64,000 bases of DNA from Gemmatimonadota bacterium (lineage in GTDB: Bacteria; Gemmatimonadota; Gemmatimonadetes; Gemmatimonadales; GWC2-71-9), in assembly GCA_022710485.1 (NCBI GenBank), contig JAKLGU010000002.1:190682-254681 (forward strand), read 5' to 3'. The notes under the pieces were generated by a model. It was given only the letters and a program-made list of their open reading frames with translations. It did no database searches and had not been told where the DNA came from. This document shows, in pieces, positions 52,295 through 60,057 of this stretch (position 1 is its first letter; each line of letters opens with the position of its first letter). The position numbers and the translations under genes were made by a program.

Positions 52295-52663
52295 TCAATC
52301 GAGAGGAAAGATTGCGACCGTCAAAGCCACACCCACTGCCGCTGCGGCAAATAGCACCACCAGTCCCGCCGTCCTTGCCACGTCGGTCCGCTTCACGTGC
52401 ACGGCGGCCACATCGGTCAAGGCCACACTCCGCACCAGGGAGTTCGGCCAGGTACCCCGCAACGAGTCCCCTTCGACCCGTGGCGAACGGACGGTCACCT
52501 GCTCCCCGGTCCGGAGGGTGACCTGCACCTGCTTCAGCTCGGTCTGCGGAGCTTTCAGCGTCGAGGCCGGATCGGGCATGACAGTGTAGGTCGCGCAGGC
52601 GGGGAGGTACGCCAACACCAGGAGCACCGAGACGAGTCGTGTCCAACGCATCTGACGTCGCAT
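52295..52663 (-). CDS. Small lipoprotein, paralogue 1 of 5
   Basis: 122 aa. Lipobox ending LPAC (C23) after a signal peptide. The mature part has the family core VQVTLRTGEQVTVRSPRVEG, then DSLRG, and VALTDVAAVHVKRTDVARTA, followed by a C-terminal hydrophobic helix (GLVVLFAAAAVGVALTVAIF). A lipoprotein with a second membrane anchor is unusual. Four similar genes lie within 3.5 kb. The function is unknown; the beta-strand core suggests a small barrel or PDZ-like fold. Confidence 0.75.
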   Translation of the reverse strand: MRRQMRWTRLVSVLLVLAYLPACATYTVMPDPASTLKAPQTELKQVQVTLRTGEQVTVRSPRVEGDSLRGTWPNSLVRSVALTDVAAVHVKRTDVARTAGLVVLFAAAAVGVALTVAIFPLD

Positions 52664-52674
52664 GGGAGCCGTCC

Positions 52675-53085
52675 TCAGTAGTACGTAAAGGTGATGCCAT
52701 CCGCGACGCAGGTCTCGAGCGAGGCCTTGATCAACGGGCTCCAGCCGTTCCGGTCGGTGCCGTTCATCATTTCCGCCGCCGCACACGCCGCCAGCACCAT
52801 CTTGCCCGCCTGATCATCCCGTCGCACTTCCATCAGCTCGACGTCGGCCATCGCCACGGTCACCGTGTCCCCTTCGACGGTGGTGCCGCGGATGAACCCC
52901 TCCTGGAGTTCGATGGCGGTGAGCTCGAAGCGCTCGCCCGTCCACAGAGTGACGCGCGCCTGCCGCACCGAGTGCGGATCCGCTTGGGCGCCCGCGGACA
53001 GGTCGGCGACGACGTGGTACAGGCCACACGCGGGGAGCCATGCGGAGAGAAGCAGCCCGGCGGCGGCTAGACGAATGCGGTGCAC
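52675..53085 (-). CDS. Small lipoprotein, paralogue 2 of 5
   Basis: 136 aa from a GTG with GAGGGG upstream; the frame opens earlier but this start precedes a lipoprotein signal with LPAC (C20). The family core is recognisable (ARVTLWTGERFELTAIELQE, FIRGT, VTVAMADVELMEVRRDDQAG), but the C-terminal hydrophobic segment is replaced by a longer Cys-containing tail (LKTxxETCVADGITFTYY-like: ASLETCVADGITFTYY). It is separated from paralogue 1 by 11 bases and presumably co-transcribed. Confidence 0.72.
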   Translation of the reverse strand: MHRIRLAAAGLLLSAWLPACGLYHVVADLSAGAQADPHSVRQARVTLWTGERFELTAIELQEGFIRGTTVEGDTVTVAMADVELMEVRRDDQAGKMVLAACAAAEMMNGTDRNGWSPLIKASLETCVADGITFTYY

Positions 53086-53161
53086 TGGGCCCCCCTCATT
53101 CAAGACAGGGGAAGGGTGCCACCGGCGCGTCAAGCCGCCGTCAAGCACCCCGGAAACACCA

Positions 53162-53192
53162 CGCCCCTCCCCGGATGGTCCGGAGAGGGGCG
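53162..53192 (-). terminator. Hairpin after the Hsp20 gene
   Basis: Arms CGCCCCTC and GAGGGGCG with an inner CCGGA/TCCGG extension. On the minus strand it is followed by TGGTGTTT. It separates the Hsp20 gene from the lipoprotein pair. Confidence 0.6.
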
Positions 53193-53215
53193 CGTCGCAG
53201 GGGAAGGTGCGGCCG

Positions 53216-53638
53216 TCAGCCTACGTTGATGGCGATCGACCGCGGCTTGGCCTTTTCCGCCTTCGGGATGGTCAGCGACAGCACCCCATGCTCGGCCTTC
53301 GCCTCGATCTTGTCGGCGTCCACCGTGGACGGCAGGGTGAAGCGCCGGGTGAAGCTGCCGTAAGTCCGCTCATAGCGGTGCACCCGCTCGGTCTTCTCCT
53401 CGCTCACCTGCTTCTTTTCCCCGCTGATGGTCAGCGTATTCTGTTCCAGCGAGATCTTGATGTCGTCGGGGTTCACGCCGGGCACCTCCACGGCGATCCG
53501 GACATGATCCTTGTCCTCGAAGACGTCCACGGCGGGGGTCCAGCTCGCCGTCAGGGTGCCGTCCGGCTCCTGCCCGAACGGCCAGCCGTAGAAGACGTCG
53601 TCCAGCATGCGGGTCGGGCGGCGGGTCAGCGTCAACAT
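53216..53638 (-). CDS. Hsp20 / alpha-crystallin small heat-shock protein
   Basis: 140 aa, ATG at 53638 with GGAG 6 nt upstream. The alpha-crystallin domain spans about residues 35-130: PAVDVFEDKDHVRIAVEVPG, DDIKISLEQNTLTISGEKKQ, YGSFTRRFTLPSTVD and GVLSLTIPKAEKAKP (GVLxxxxPK motif). The C-terminal IxI anchor is IAINVG. It holds unfolded proteins in the cytosol under stress. A candidate sigma-54 promoter lies about 75-90 bases upstream. It is surrounded by five small lipoprotein genes and a potassium-channel-like gene. Confidence 0.95.
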   Translation of the reverse strand: MLTLTRRPTRMLDDVFYGWPFGQEPDGTLTASWTPAVDVFEDKDHVRIAVEVPGVNPDDIKISLEQNTLTISGEKKQVSEEKTERVHRYERTYGSFTRRFTLPSTVDADKIEAKAEHGVLSLTIPKAEKAKPRSIAINVG

Positions 53639-53712
53639 GGTGCACTCCTCCAGGAGTTGATGATGAGTTCTGGTCTCGGGCCAGGCTTGCCGGCCCGTCG
53701 GCCCAGGGGAAA

Positions 53713-53729
53713 TGCAGCCGGCGTGCCAG
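53713..53729 (-). promoter_or_regulatory. Candidate sigma-54 promoter of the Hsp20 gene
   Basis: Minus-strand CTGGCACGCCGGCTGCA matches the -24/-12 consensus YTGGCACGN4TTGCW at all fixed bases but one, with exact spacing. The predicted leader is about 65 nt. Confidence 0.5.
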
Positions 53730-53758
53730 TGACAGGTGGTCATCCTGACAGACGGCAG

Positions 53759-53791
53759 ACGCCCCGCCTGTCACGGTGACAAGCGGGGCGT
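53759..53791. terminator. Long perfect hairpin between the channel and Hsp20 genes
   Basis: ACGCCCCGC and GCGGGGCGT arms enclose a second inverted repeat GTCAC/GTGAC, giving a 33-base stem-loop with a CT/AA mismatch. It stands after the TMEM175-like stop and before the Hsp20 promoter. No T-run follows, so a terminator or a regulatory site is possible. Confidence 0.5.
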
Positions 53792-53826
53792 GGCGGCTCG
53801 GTCAAACTGACACCGGGTCGGGCAGT

Positions 53827-54444
53827 CTATTCCTCGGCGGCAGCTTCCTCGATCAGGCGCGGATCGATCCGGCCCGGGAGCACGTAGAGGATCGGCATGC
53901 AGGCAAACAGGACCAGCCCGACCTTGGGGAGGAACGCCCCCGCCAGCGTGGCGGCGAGGTAGACCGCGATCCCCATCGAGATCCGCTCGCGGAACAGCTC
54001 GGCAACCTCGGGGGTGACCTCCTCGGAGACGAGCCCGTGCCCCACCGCGTGGTTCCAGTGGAGCAGGTGCATCAGCCCGCCGAGGAGGAGCGTGCCGCCG
54101 TAGATCAGCAGGGACGCGGGCTGGAGGGGGTAGCGCGCCAGGAACGCCGTCGCAAACGGGACGAAGGCGACGCAGAGCAGGTAGAAGATGTTGAGCCAGA
54201 GGAGGGCGCGGTCCACCCGGCGAATGAAGCGGAACTGGTTGTGGTGCCCGATCCAGATCATGCCGAGGATGACGAAGCTCACTACGTAGCCCGCGACGCT
54301 GGGGAGGAGGCCAGCCAGGGCATCCACCATTCCCGTGCCGGTCACCGGCTCCGCCAGCTCGGGTACGCGCACTTCGAGCACCAGCAGCGTCATCGCGATC
54401 GCGAAGACGCCGTCGGCAAGCGCTTCGACTCGGCGGGACTCCAT
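53827..54444 (-). CDS. TMEM175/DUF1211 family membrane protein (potassium channel-like)
   Basis: 205 aa from the ATG at 54444 with GGAGGAG upstream. Six membrane helices. The first carries RRVEALADGVFAIAMTLLVL, close to the family signature RxxxFSDGVxAIxxTLLVLE that forms the pore of bacterial TMEM175 channels (the Phe-Ser pair is Leu-Ala here). Bacterial members conduct potassium. Other features: MIWIGHHNQFRFIRRVDRAL and YLLCVAFVPFATAFLARYPL. A TAGATT -10 candidate lies at 54476-54481. Confidence 0.88.
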   Translation of the reverse strand: MESRRVEALADGVFAIAMTLLVLEVRVPELAEPVTGTGMVDALAGLLPSVAGYVVSFVILGMIWIGHHNQFRFIRRVDRALLWLNIFYLLCVAFVPFATAFLARYPLQPASLLIYGGTLLLGGLMHLLHWNHAVGHGLVSEEVTPEVAELFRERISMGIAVYLAATLAGAFLPKVGLVLFACMPILYVLPGRIDPRLIEEAAAEE

Positions 54445-54475
54445 GGGCTCCTCCGGCACAGTTAGCGGAGTGAGC

Positions 54476-54481
54476 AATCTA
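54476..54481 (-). promoter_or_regulatory. Candidate -10 element (TAGATT) of the TMEM175-like gene
   Basis: Minus-strand TAGATT in GGATTAGATTGC, with a predicted leader of 25 nt containing the Shine-Dalgarno. Confidence 0.4.
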
Positions 54482-54517
54482 ATCCCGGCGGCGGGATACC
54501 AGCCCAAGGAGTGCCCG

Positions 54518-54901
54518 TCAGCACCACTCGTCTGGGTCACACGACAGCTCGTAAAGGCCCGCCATGACCAGCGAGATCCCGACCAGGGTCCCGACCACTC
54601 CGACGCCGGTCATCAGCGCATCCACCTCTTTCACTTCCAGCGACTGAATGTCGGCCAGGGCGATGGCGACCCGGCCGGTCTCCTTGCCGGGCGCCTGATT
54701 CATCCCGATGACGGAATCGAGGGCCACGCGGGGACCCCAGACCTGAACCCGGGTGCCGTCTAACTTGGTGATCCGAATCCGGTCGACCGGCTTCGGAGGC
54801 GCCGTCAACTGCGCCACTGACGCGTCCGTTTGGTGGTAGGCGGTGCACGCCGGCAGGTAGGCGGCAAGCAATAGCAGGGATACGATTCGACGGATCGACA
54901 T
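54518..54901 (-). CDS. Small lipoprotein, paralogue 3 of 5
   Basis: 127 aa. Signal SIRRIVSLLLLAAYLPAC (C19), nearly identical to paralogue 4 in this part. Core IRITKLDGTRVQVWGPRVAL, DSVIGM, VAIALADIQSLEVKEVDAL, then a hydrophobic helix (TGVGVVGTLVGISLVMAGLY) and a short Cys-containing end (ELSCDPDEWC). A periplasmic loop held between a lipid anchor and a helix is the likely topology. Confidence 0.75.
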   Translation of the reverse strand: MSIRRIVSLLLLAAYLPACTAYHQTDASVAQLTAPPKPVDRIRITKLDGTRVQVWGPRVALDSVIGMNQAPGKETGRVAIALADIQSLEVKEVDALMTGVGVVGTLVGISLVMAGLYELSCDPDEWC

Positions 54902-54929
54902 ACCGACCTCCAGTGAGGGCGCCAGCCAA

Positions 54930-55325
54930 CTAGCAAGGGAAAGTCCAGCATGGCTCCTCATCGGCACCGGCGACGACGAGCAAGGCCACGAGCCCGGCCG
55001 TGACCGCGACAATGGCGATTGCCGCCCCGGTGCTCAGCTTCTTGGCCGGCTGGACCATCTCCACCTTCGTGATCGTGGCAACCGGAATCGCCACCGGCGG
55101 GCCGCTTGTTCGCGAATACCCCTCGGTCCCGCGGAGGGTGTCGGACTCCACCCTCGGGGAGGTCACTTGGATTCGGGTTCCATTGGTGAGCGTCACCCGA
55201 ACCTGCTGCACGGGATCGGGTGGCGCGGTGAGCTCGGCCAAAGGCCGAGCCGTCGGCTGATAATGGGTGCACGCCGGCAGGTACGCGGCGAGCATCAGGA
55301 CGGAAACGACTCGACGGAAGGACAT
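54930..55325 (-). CDS. Small lipoprotein, paralogue 4 of 5
   Basis: 131 aa. Signal SFRRVVSVLMLAAYLPAC (C19). Core VRVTLTNGTRIQVTSPRVES, DTLRG, VAIPVATITKVEMVQPAKKL, then helix GAAIAIVAVTAGLVALLVVA and the end DEEPCWTFPC. Most similar to paralogue 3; the pair looks like a recent duplication. 28 bases separate them. Confidence 0.75.
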   Translation of the reverse strand: MSFRRVVSVLMLAAYLPACTHYQPTARPLAELTAPPDPVQQVRVTLTNGTRIQVTSPRVESDTLRGTEGYSRTSGPPVAIPVATITKVEMVQPAKKLSTGAAIAIVAVTAGLVALLVVAGADEEPCWTFPC

Positions 55326-55379
55326 ATGGACCTCCACGAAGGGCGCGCCGCCTGCCTGGGCCGGCGCGTGAAGCACCGA

Positions 55380-55757
55380 TTACCGGCGCACCGCCCCGAA
55401 CAGGCTGGCGGATGCCGCCACCGTCCCGGCGATCAGCGCGCCACCAATCACGTACCCGAGCGGCTTGGAGGCGTGCGGCTTCCGGAGATCCGCCTGCCGG
55501 ATCGCGTCGAGGGGCACCGAGACCGGGGAGTAGCCGGCGCTGGGGGCGTCCTTGGGGTACCCATAGAGCGCCCCGCCAGCCACATAGGTGTCCTGCAGGG
55601 TCACCTGCTCGCCCGACACGAGGGTCAGGCGCATCTCGTTCCGGCCGTCGTGAGCCGCCACGAACTCGGGCAGGGGCGTGGTGACCGGCTGGTAGCTGTG
55701 GCAGGCGCCGAGGGTCGACACCAGGAGCAGGACAGGGAGAATCCGTGGGAACCGCAT
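55380..55757 (-). CDS. Small lipoprotein, paralogue 5 of 5
   Basis: 125 aa. Signal RFPRILPVLLLVSTLGAC (C19). Core MRLTLVSGEQVTLQDTYVAG, ALYGYP, VSVPLDAIRQADLRKPHASK, then helix LGYVIGGALIAGTVAASASL. It is the most diverged member and the first in transcription order. Its mature start HSYQPVTTPLPEF resembles THYQPTARPLAEL of paralogue 4. Confidence 0.73.
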   Translation of the reverse strand: MRFPRILPVLLLVSTLGACHSYQPVTTPLPEFVAAHDGRNEMRLTLVSGEQVTLQDTYVAGGALYGYPKDAPSAGYSPVSVPLDAIRQADLRKPHASKPLGYVIGGALIAGTVAASASLFGAVRR

Positions 55758-55829
55758 AACCGCCTCCAGTCAGGGTTGCGACTGGAGGGTGCGGCAGGGG
55801 GGTCAAGCGGGAGTCAAGCGGCGCTCGGT

Positions 55830-55835
55830 TAGATT
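55830..55835 (+). promoter_or_regulatory. Candidate -10 element (TAGATT), leaderless start of nagB fusion
   Basis: TAGATT within GCTCGGTTAGATT (also found at 9152-9164). It ends 6 nt before the ATG, so transcription would begin at the start codon; no Shine-Dalgarno is present. Confidence 0.42.
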
Positions 55836-55841
55836 CCGGCC

Positions 55842-57689
55842 ATGCCCCTGCCGGCCAGACTCCCCGAGCGGATTCCGACCGTGGTGCTGGACAGCCACGA
55901 GGCCCTCTCCCGCACCATCGCGCGGCGGATCGCCGAGGTGATCGCCGGGCGGCGCGCCGCCGGGGCGCGGCCCGTGCTCGGCCTTGCCACCGGCTCCACC
56001 CCGATCGGGGTGTACCGCGAGCTGATCCGGATGCACCGCGAGGAGGGGCTGAGCTTTCGGGGGGTCGTCACCTTCAACCTCGACGAGTACTACCCGATGA
56101 CGCCGGAGAGCATTCACTCCTACCGGCGTTTCATGCAGGAAAACCTCTTCGACCACATCGACATCGACCCCGCCGACACCCACGTGCCCGACGGCGACGT
56201 GCCGCGTGATGGCGTGCGCGCCATGGCCGACGCCTACGAGGCGTCCATCCGCGCGGCCGGCGGAATCGACCTTCAGCTCCTGGGCATCGGGAAGACCGGC
56301 CACATCGGCTTCAACGAACCGGGCTCCGGCGCGGAGAGCCGCACCCGGCTGGTGCAGCTCGACGTGATCACCCGGCGGGACGCGGCGGCGGACTTCTTCG
56401 GCGAGGAGCATGTGCCGCGCGAGGCGGTGACGATGGGCGTCGCGACGATCCTCGAGGCGCGGGAGATCGCCATCTTGGCGACCGGGGAGCACAAGTCGGC
56501 CATCGTGCGGCGGGCGGTGGAGGGAGAGGTGGACCTCGAGGCGGCTGCCACCTTCCTGCAGCGCCACCCGAACACGACCTTCTATCTCGACACCGCGGCG
56601 GCCGCGGAACTCACCCGCGTGGCCACGCCATGGATGGTGGACGAGGTGGAGTGGACGCCGGAACTCGCGGTGCGCGCCGTGGTCTGGCTCTCACTCCGGA
56701 CCGGGAAGGCGATCCTCAAGCTCACACAGGGCGATTACGCCGAGCACCAGCTGTCGTCCCTGGTGGCGCGGCACGGGTCGCCCGGCGCGGTGAACGGCCT
56801 CGTCTTCAACGCGCTGGGCGCCAAGATCCGCGGGAAGTCGAAACTCCCCGAGGGCCGCAGGGTCCTGGTCTTCTCGCCGCACCCCGACGACGACGTGATC
56901 TCGATGGGCGGGATCCTGCACAAGCTGACGCAGAACCTCAACGAGATCACGGTTGCCTACATGACGAGCGGCAACATCGCCGTCTTCGACCACGACGTAC
57001 GCCGCTACGTGGACTTCCTGGAGCGGCTGGCGCGGGACCGGGGCATCGGGAAGGGGGACGTGCCGGGGTTCACGGCCCAGGTGCGCGAGTTCCTCGCCAC
57101 GAAACAGCCGGGCACGGTGGACAGCGAGGCGATCCAGGACCTGAAGCGGATCATCCGGGAGGGGGAGGCCGTCAGCGCGCTGGAGACGATCGGCCTCGGC
57201 CGCGGCAACGCCCGCTTCCTCAACCTGCCCTTCTACCAGACCGGCAAGGTGCGGAAGGACCCGATAGGCCCCGCCGACGTAGCCATCGTCCGCGCGCTAT
57301 TGGAGGAGGTCCGCCCGCAGCTGGTGTTCGTGGCCGGCGACCTGAGCGACCCGCACGGCACCCACCGGATGTGCAAGGAGGCGATCGACCGCGCGCTGTC
57401 GGAGATGAGCGGCACGCCGCCGGAAGCCTGGCTCTACCGCGGGGCGTGGCAGGAATGGCCGGTGACGGAGGCGACCTGGCTGGTGCCGATGAGCCAGGAG
57501 GAATTGAAGCTCAAGATCCAGGCGATCTTCAAGCACCAGAGCCAGAAGGACTCGGCGCCGTTTCCCGGCGCGCACGACGAGCGGGAGTTCTGGCAGCGGG
57601 TGGAGGCGCGGAACAAGGAGACGGCGGAGATGCTGAATCGACTCGGGCTGGCGGAGTACTTTGCGATGGAAGCGTATGTCGTCGCTTGA
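55842..57689 (+). CDS. nagB: Glucosamine-6-phosphate deaminase fused to PIG-L deacetylase domain
   Basis: 615 aa, about twice the length of ordinary NagB. Residues 1-270 are NagB: GLATGSTPIGVYRELIRMHR, VVTFNLDEYYPM, LLGIGKTGHIGFNEPGSG, which converts glucosamine-6-phosphate to fructose-6-phosphate and ammonia. Residues about 345-600 are a PIG-L/LmbE-type zinc deacetylase: RVLVFSPHPDDDVISMGGIL (zinc motif HPDDD) and VAGDLSDPHGTHRMC. The fusion could remove an N-acetyl group and then deaminate the same sugar. I recall similar two-domain NagB proteins in Bacteroidota. Cytosolic; alone in its transcript. Confidence 0.93.
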   Translation: MPLPARLPERIPTVVLDSHEALSRTIARRIAEVIAGRRAAGARPVLGLATGSTPIGVYRELIRMHREEGLSFRGVVTFNLDEYYPMTPESIHSYRRFMQENLFDHIDIDPADTHVPDGDVPRDGVRAMADAYEASIRAAGGIDLQLLGIGKTGHIGFNEPGSGAESRTRLVQLDVITRRDAAADFFGEEHVPREAVTMGVATILEAREIAILATGEHKSAIVRRAVEGEVDLEAAATFLQRHPNTTFYLDTAAAAELTRVATPWMVDEVEWTPELAVRAVVWLSLRTGKAILKLTQGDYAEHQLSSLVARHGSPGAVNGLVFNALGAKIRGKSKLPEGRRVLVFSPHPDDDVISMGGILHKLTQNLNEITVAYMTSGNIAVFDHDVRRYVDFLERLARDRGIGKGDVPGFTAQVREFLATKQPGTVDSEAIQDLKRIIREGEAVSALETIGLGRGNARFLNLPFYQTGKVRKDPIGPADVAIVRALLEEVRPQLVFVAGDLSDPHGTHRMCKEAIDRALSEMSGTPPEAWLYRGAWQEWPVTEATWLVPMSQEELKLKIQAIFKHQSQKDSAPFPGAHDEREFWQRVEARNKETAEMLNRLGLAEYFAMEAYVVA

Positions 57690-57693
57690 GGGC

Positions 57694-57725
57694 GGGGCAG
57701 CGGGGCAGCGGGGCAGCGGGGCAGC
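57694..57725. repeat. GGGGCAGC tandem repeat
   Basis: Four exact 8-nt copies directly after the nagB stop, between convergent genes. It is related to the array at 349-391. Confidence 0.7.
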
Positions 57726-57733
57726 GCGCGAGG

Positions 57734-59158
57734 CTAGCGCTCCACAGGTAACCCCGCACGCTCCCACGCCCCGAATCCGCCGGTCAGGTTGATTACGTCA
57801 GTAATGCCTTTCGCCTCCAGCAGGCTCGCCGCGATGACCGACCGCCCTCCTCCCTGGCAGTGCAGCACGAGCGGGCGGCCCGCCGGAACGTCATCCAGCT
57901 GATCCAGCAGGTACCCCAGAGGAATATTCTCCACGCCCGGGAGGCGGCCCGCCTTCCATTCCGCCTGACCCCGCACATCGAGCACCGCCACCTCACCCCG
58001 TTCCCGCCGGCGGGCCAGCTCGTCCGGTTCGATGATCGCCGTGTTGCCGAAGGCGCGCCCGGCGCTCCCCCATGCCGCGAGCGCGTCGGATCCGAACCAC
58101 CCCGCGGCCCCATCCAGTCCGATCAGCGCGAGGTCCCGCAGGACGACGTCGAGCGGCTCCGCCGAATCCCCGCTCACCAGCAGGTAAAACGGCCTGTCAT
58201 AGCTCAGCAGCCACCCCGCCCACGTGGTGAAGGACCGGCCCAGCGGAATGTGGACGGTGCCCGGAATATGGCGGGCCGCGAAGACGTCGCTCGGGCGCGC
58301 GTCCACGATGGTGGCGCCGGCCGCGAGGAGCTCCGGGAGCCGGGTCCCCTCGAGGCGCGGCGGGCGGCGGAGTCCGTCGAGAATCGGCGGCCCGTCGCGG
58401 TTCAGGCGCTTCATCTCGGCGAAGTACTTCGGCGGCTCCGGCTGGTCGGCGAGGACCTGGGCGACGAACTCCTCCTCGGTCTTCGCGCCGAAGGCCCAGT
58501 TGAAGAGCTTCTCGTACCCAACGGTGCTCTGCGGCACCGCGCTCATCCCCTTGCCGCACGCCGAGCCCGCCCCGTGCCCGGGCCAGACCTGGAGGTGGTC
58601 CGGGAGGGCGCGGAACTTCTCCAGGCTCTTCCAGAGTGCGCGCGCGGCGCCATCCGCCGAGCCCGCCACCCGCGCCGCCTTCTCGAGCAGGTCGGGCCGG
58701 CCGACGTCGCCCACGAAAACGAAGTCGCCGGTGACGACGCCCATCGGCCCCGTGGCGCCCGCGGTATCCGTCACCACGAACGCGAGGTGCTCGGGGGTGT
58801 GCCCGGGGGTGTGCAGCACGTCGAAGCGGATGTTGCCGACCATGAAGTGGTCGCCGTCGTGGAGGAGCACCGCCCCGCCCTGTTTGGCGAAGGCGTATTG
58901 CCAGCCGGGCCCCCCCTCGTCGGAGAGGTACATCACCGCCCCGGTCAGGTGGGCCAGCTCCCGCGCGCCGGAGAGGAAGTCGGCGTGGATATGGGTCTCG
59001 GTCACGTGCGTGATCCGGAGCCCCTCCTCCTCGGCGGCGCGTACGTACTGCGCGGCGTCGCGGTTGGGATCCAGGACCATCGCCTCGCCGGTGGCGGCGC
59101 AACCGATGAGGTAGCTGGTCTGGGCCAGAGTGTCGTCGTAGAAGCGTTGAAAGAACAT
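57734..59158 (-). CDS. Persulfide dioxygenase-sulfurtransferase (CstB-like: MBL plus two rhodanese domains)
   Basis: 474 aa from the ATG at 59158. Residues 1-245 form an ETHE1-type MBL domain with one iron site: ETHIHADFLSGAREL (H56, H58, D60), HTPGHTPEHLAF and GDFVFVGDVGRPDLL. A rhodanese-like domain follows (about 255-360) in which the active-site position reads LLVSGDSAEP, lacking cysteine, and a second (about 375-474) has the catalytic C434 in LVLHCQGGGRS. This MBL / pseudo-rhodanese / rhodanese order is that of CstB, which oxidises glutathione or other persulfides to sulfite and thiosulfate. Twenty bases separate it from the TauE gene. Confidence 0.9.
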   Translation of the reverse strand: MFFQRFYDDTLAQTSYLIGCAATGEAMVLDPNRDAAQYVRAAEEEGLRITHVTETHIHADFLSGARELAHLTGAVMYLSDEGGPGWQYAFAKQGGAVLLHDGDHFMVGNIRFDVLHTPGHTPEHLAFVVTDTAGATGPMGVVTGDFVFVGDVGRPDLLEKAARVAGSADGAARALWKSLEKFRALPDHLQVWPGHGAGSACGKGMSAVPQSTVGYEKLFNWAFGAKTEEEFVAQVLADQPEPPKYFAEMKRLNRDGPPILDGLRRPPRLEGTRLPELLAAGATIVDARPSDVFAARHIPGTVHIPLGRSFTTWAGWLLSYDRPFYLLVSGDSAEPLDVVLRDLALIGLDGAAGWFGSDALAAWGSAGRAFGNTAIIEPDELARRRERGEVAVLDVRGQAEWKAGRLPGVENIPLGYLLDQLDDVPAGRPLVLHCQGGGRSVIAASLLEAKGITDVINLTGGFGAWERAGLPVER

Positions 59159-59178
59159 GGACGGGTTCCGATGGAGAG

Positions 59179-59928
59179 CTAGGGCTGACCGGAAATGCTC
59201 TTGAGAAGGATGGCAACACCGACGACGACGAGCAACACCGCAAATCCCTGGCGGAGATGGCCCGGCTGGACGCGACGGGCGAGCCGGATGCCAAGGAAAA
59301 CCCCGACGATGGCGATGGCGGTGAAGGCCGCCATCATCCGGAGGTCGACGTCCACCTTGCCCCAATACCCGGCGAAGCCGGACGCCGAATTAAGGGCGAT
59401 GACGCCGAGCGAGGTGCCCACGGCTTCCTTCACCGGCACGCCCAGCAACAGGACGAGGGCGGGCACAATCAGGAAGCCGCCGCCCACGCCGACCAGCCCG
59501 GTCAGGACCCCGACCGCGCCGCCGATGAGCGCCACAAGCAGGGGGTGGGGCTTGCTGGCGGGCGCCGCGTCGGCGGGCCGGCCGCGCCACATGAAGAACG
59601 ACGCGGCGAGCATGACGACGGCGAAGAGCACCAGCTGGGCCGCCGACGGTACCAGGAGCGCCAGGCGCGCGCCGAGAAAGGTGCCGAGCATGGCCACCGG
59701 CGCGAAGGTCAGCACGGCGCGGCCGTTGAGTTCCCCGCTCCGGAGGCGCCCCAGGGCGCCGGCGGCGCTGGTCACCCCGACCACGGCCAGGCTCATGGCG
59801 ATGGAGGGCTTCACGTCGTAGCCCAGCACGTAATGGAAGATGGGGACGGTGAGCACCGAACCGCCGCCGCCGAGGAGCCCGAGGGAGACGCCGATGACGA
59901 GCGCGAGGAGGAGGCCGAGGAGGGGCAT
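59179..59928 (-). CDS. TauE/SafE family sulfur-compound transporter
   Basis: 249 aa from the ATG at 59928 (frame open 12 codons further). Two repeats of four helices with the family glycine motifs LLGLLLALVIGVSLGLLGGGG and GLVGVGGGFLIVPALVLLLG. TauE/SafE proteins export sulfite, sulfoacetate or related anions. In the CstB/BigR-type operons it is thought to remove sulfite or thiosulfate made by the dioxygenase. Diverges from the ArsR gene with a shared A/T-rich control region. Confidence 0.92.
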   Translation of the reverse strand: MPLLGLLLALVIGVSLGLLGGGGSVLTVPIFHYVLGYDVKPSIAMSLAVVGVTSAAGALGRLRSGELNGRAVLTFAPVAMLGTFLGARLALLVPSAAQLVLFAVVMLAASFFMWRGRPADAAPASKPHPLLVALIGGAVGVLTGLVGVGGGFLIVPALVLLLGVPVKEAVGTSLGVIALNSASGFAGYWGKVDVDLRMMAAFTAIAIVGVFLGIRLARRVQPGHLRQGFAVLLVVVGVAILLKSISGQP

Positions 59929-60011
59929 CGACGAATCCTCACCCCCTGTCCCCCTCTCCGGCAAGCGGAGCGGGGGGACGCGTGGGAGGATGGCGCGTGG
60001 AGCGGAAAACT

Positions 60012-60029
60012 ACTATATTACTAGATAGT
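60012..60029. promoter_or_regulatory. Candidate ArsR-family operator in the divergent control region
   Basis: ACTAT...ATAGT imperfect palindrome (18 bp) in a very A/T-rich island (about 60005-60040) between the TauE and ArsR genes; a second pair CTATA...TATAG overlaps it (60013-60036). The ArsR Shine-Dalgarno GGGGAGGA lies at 60046-60053. Confidence 0.55.
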
Positions 60030-60057
60030 TGTATAGCATTCACGCGGGGAGGATTCC

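Noticed and set aside
53759..53791. Hairpin considered as a CIRCE/HrcA operator for Hsp20
   Set aside because: It does not match TTAGCACTC-N9-GAGTGCTAA and lies upstream of the candidate sigma-54 promoter.
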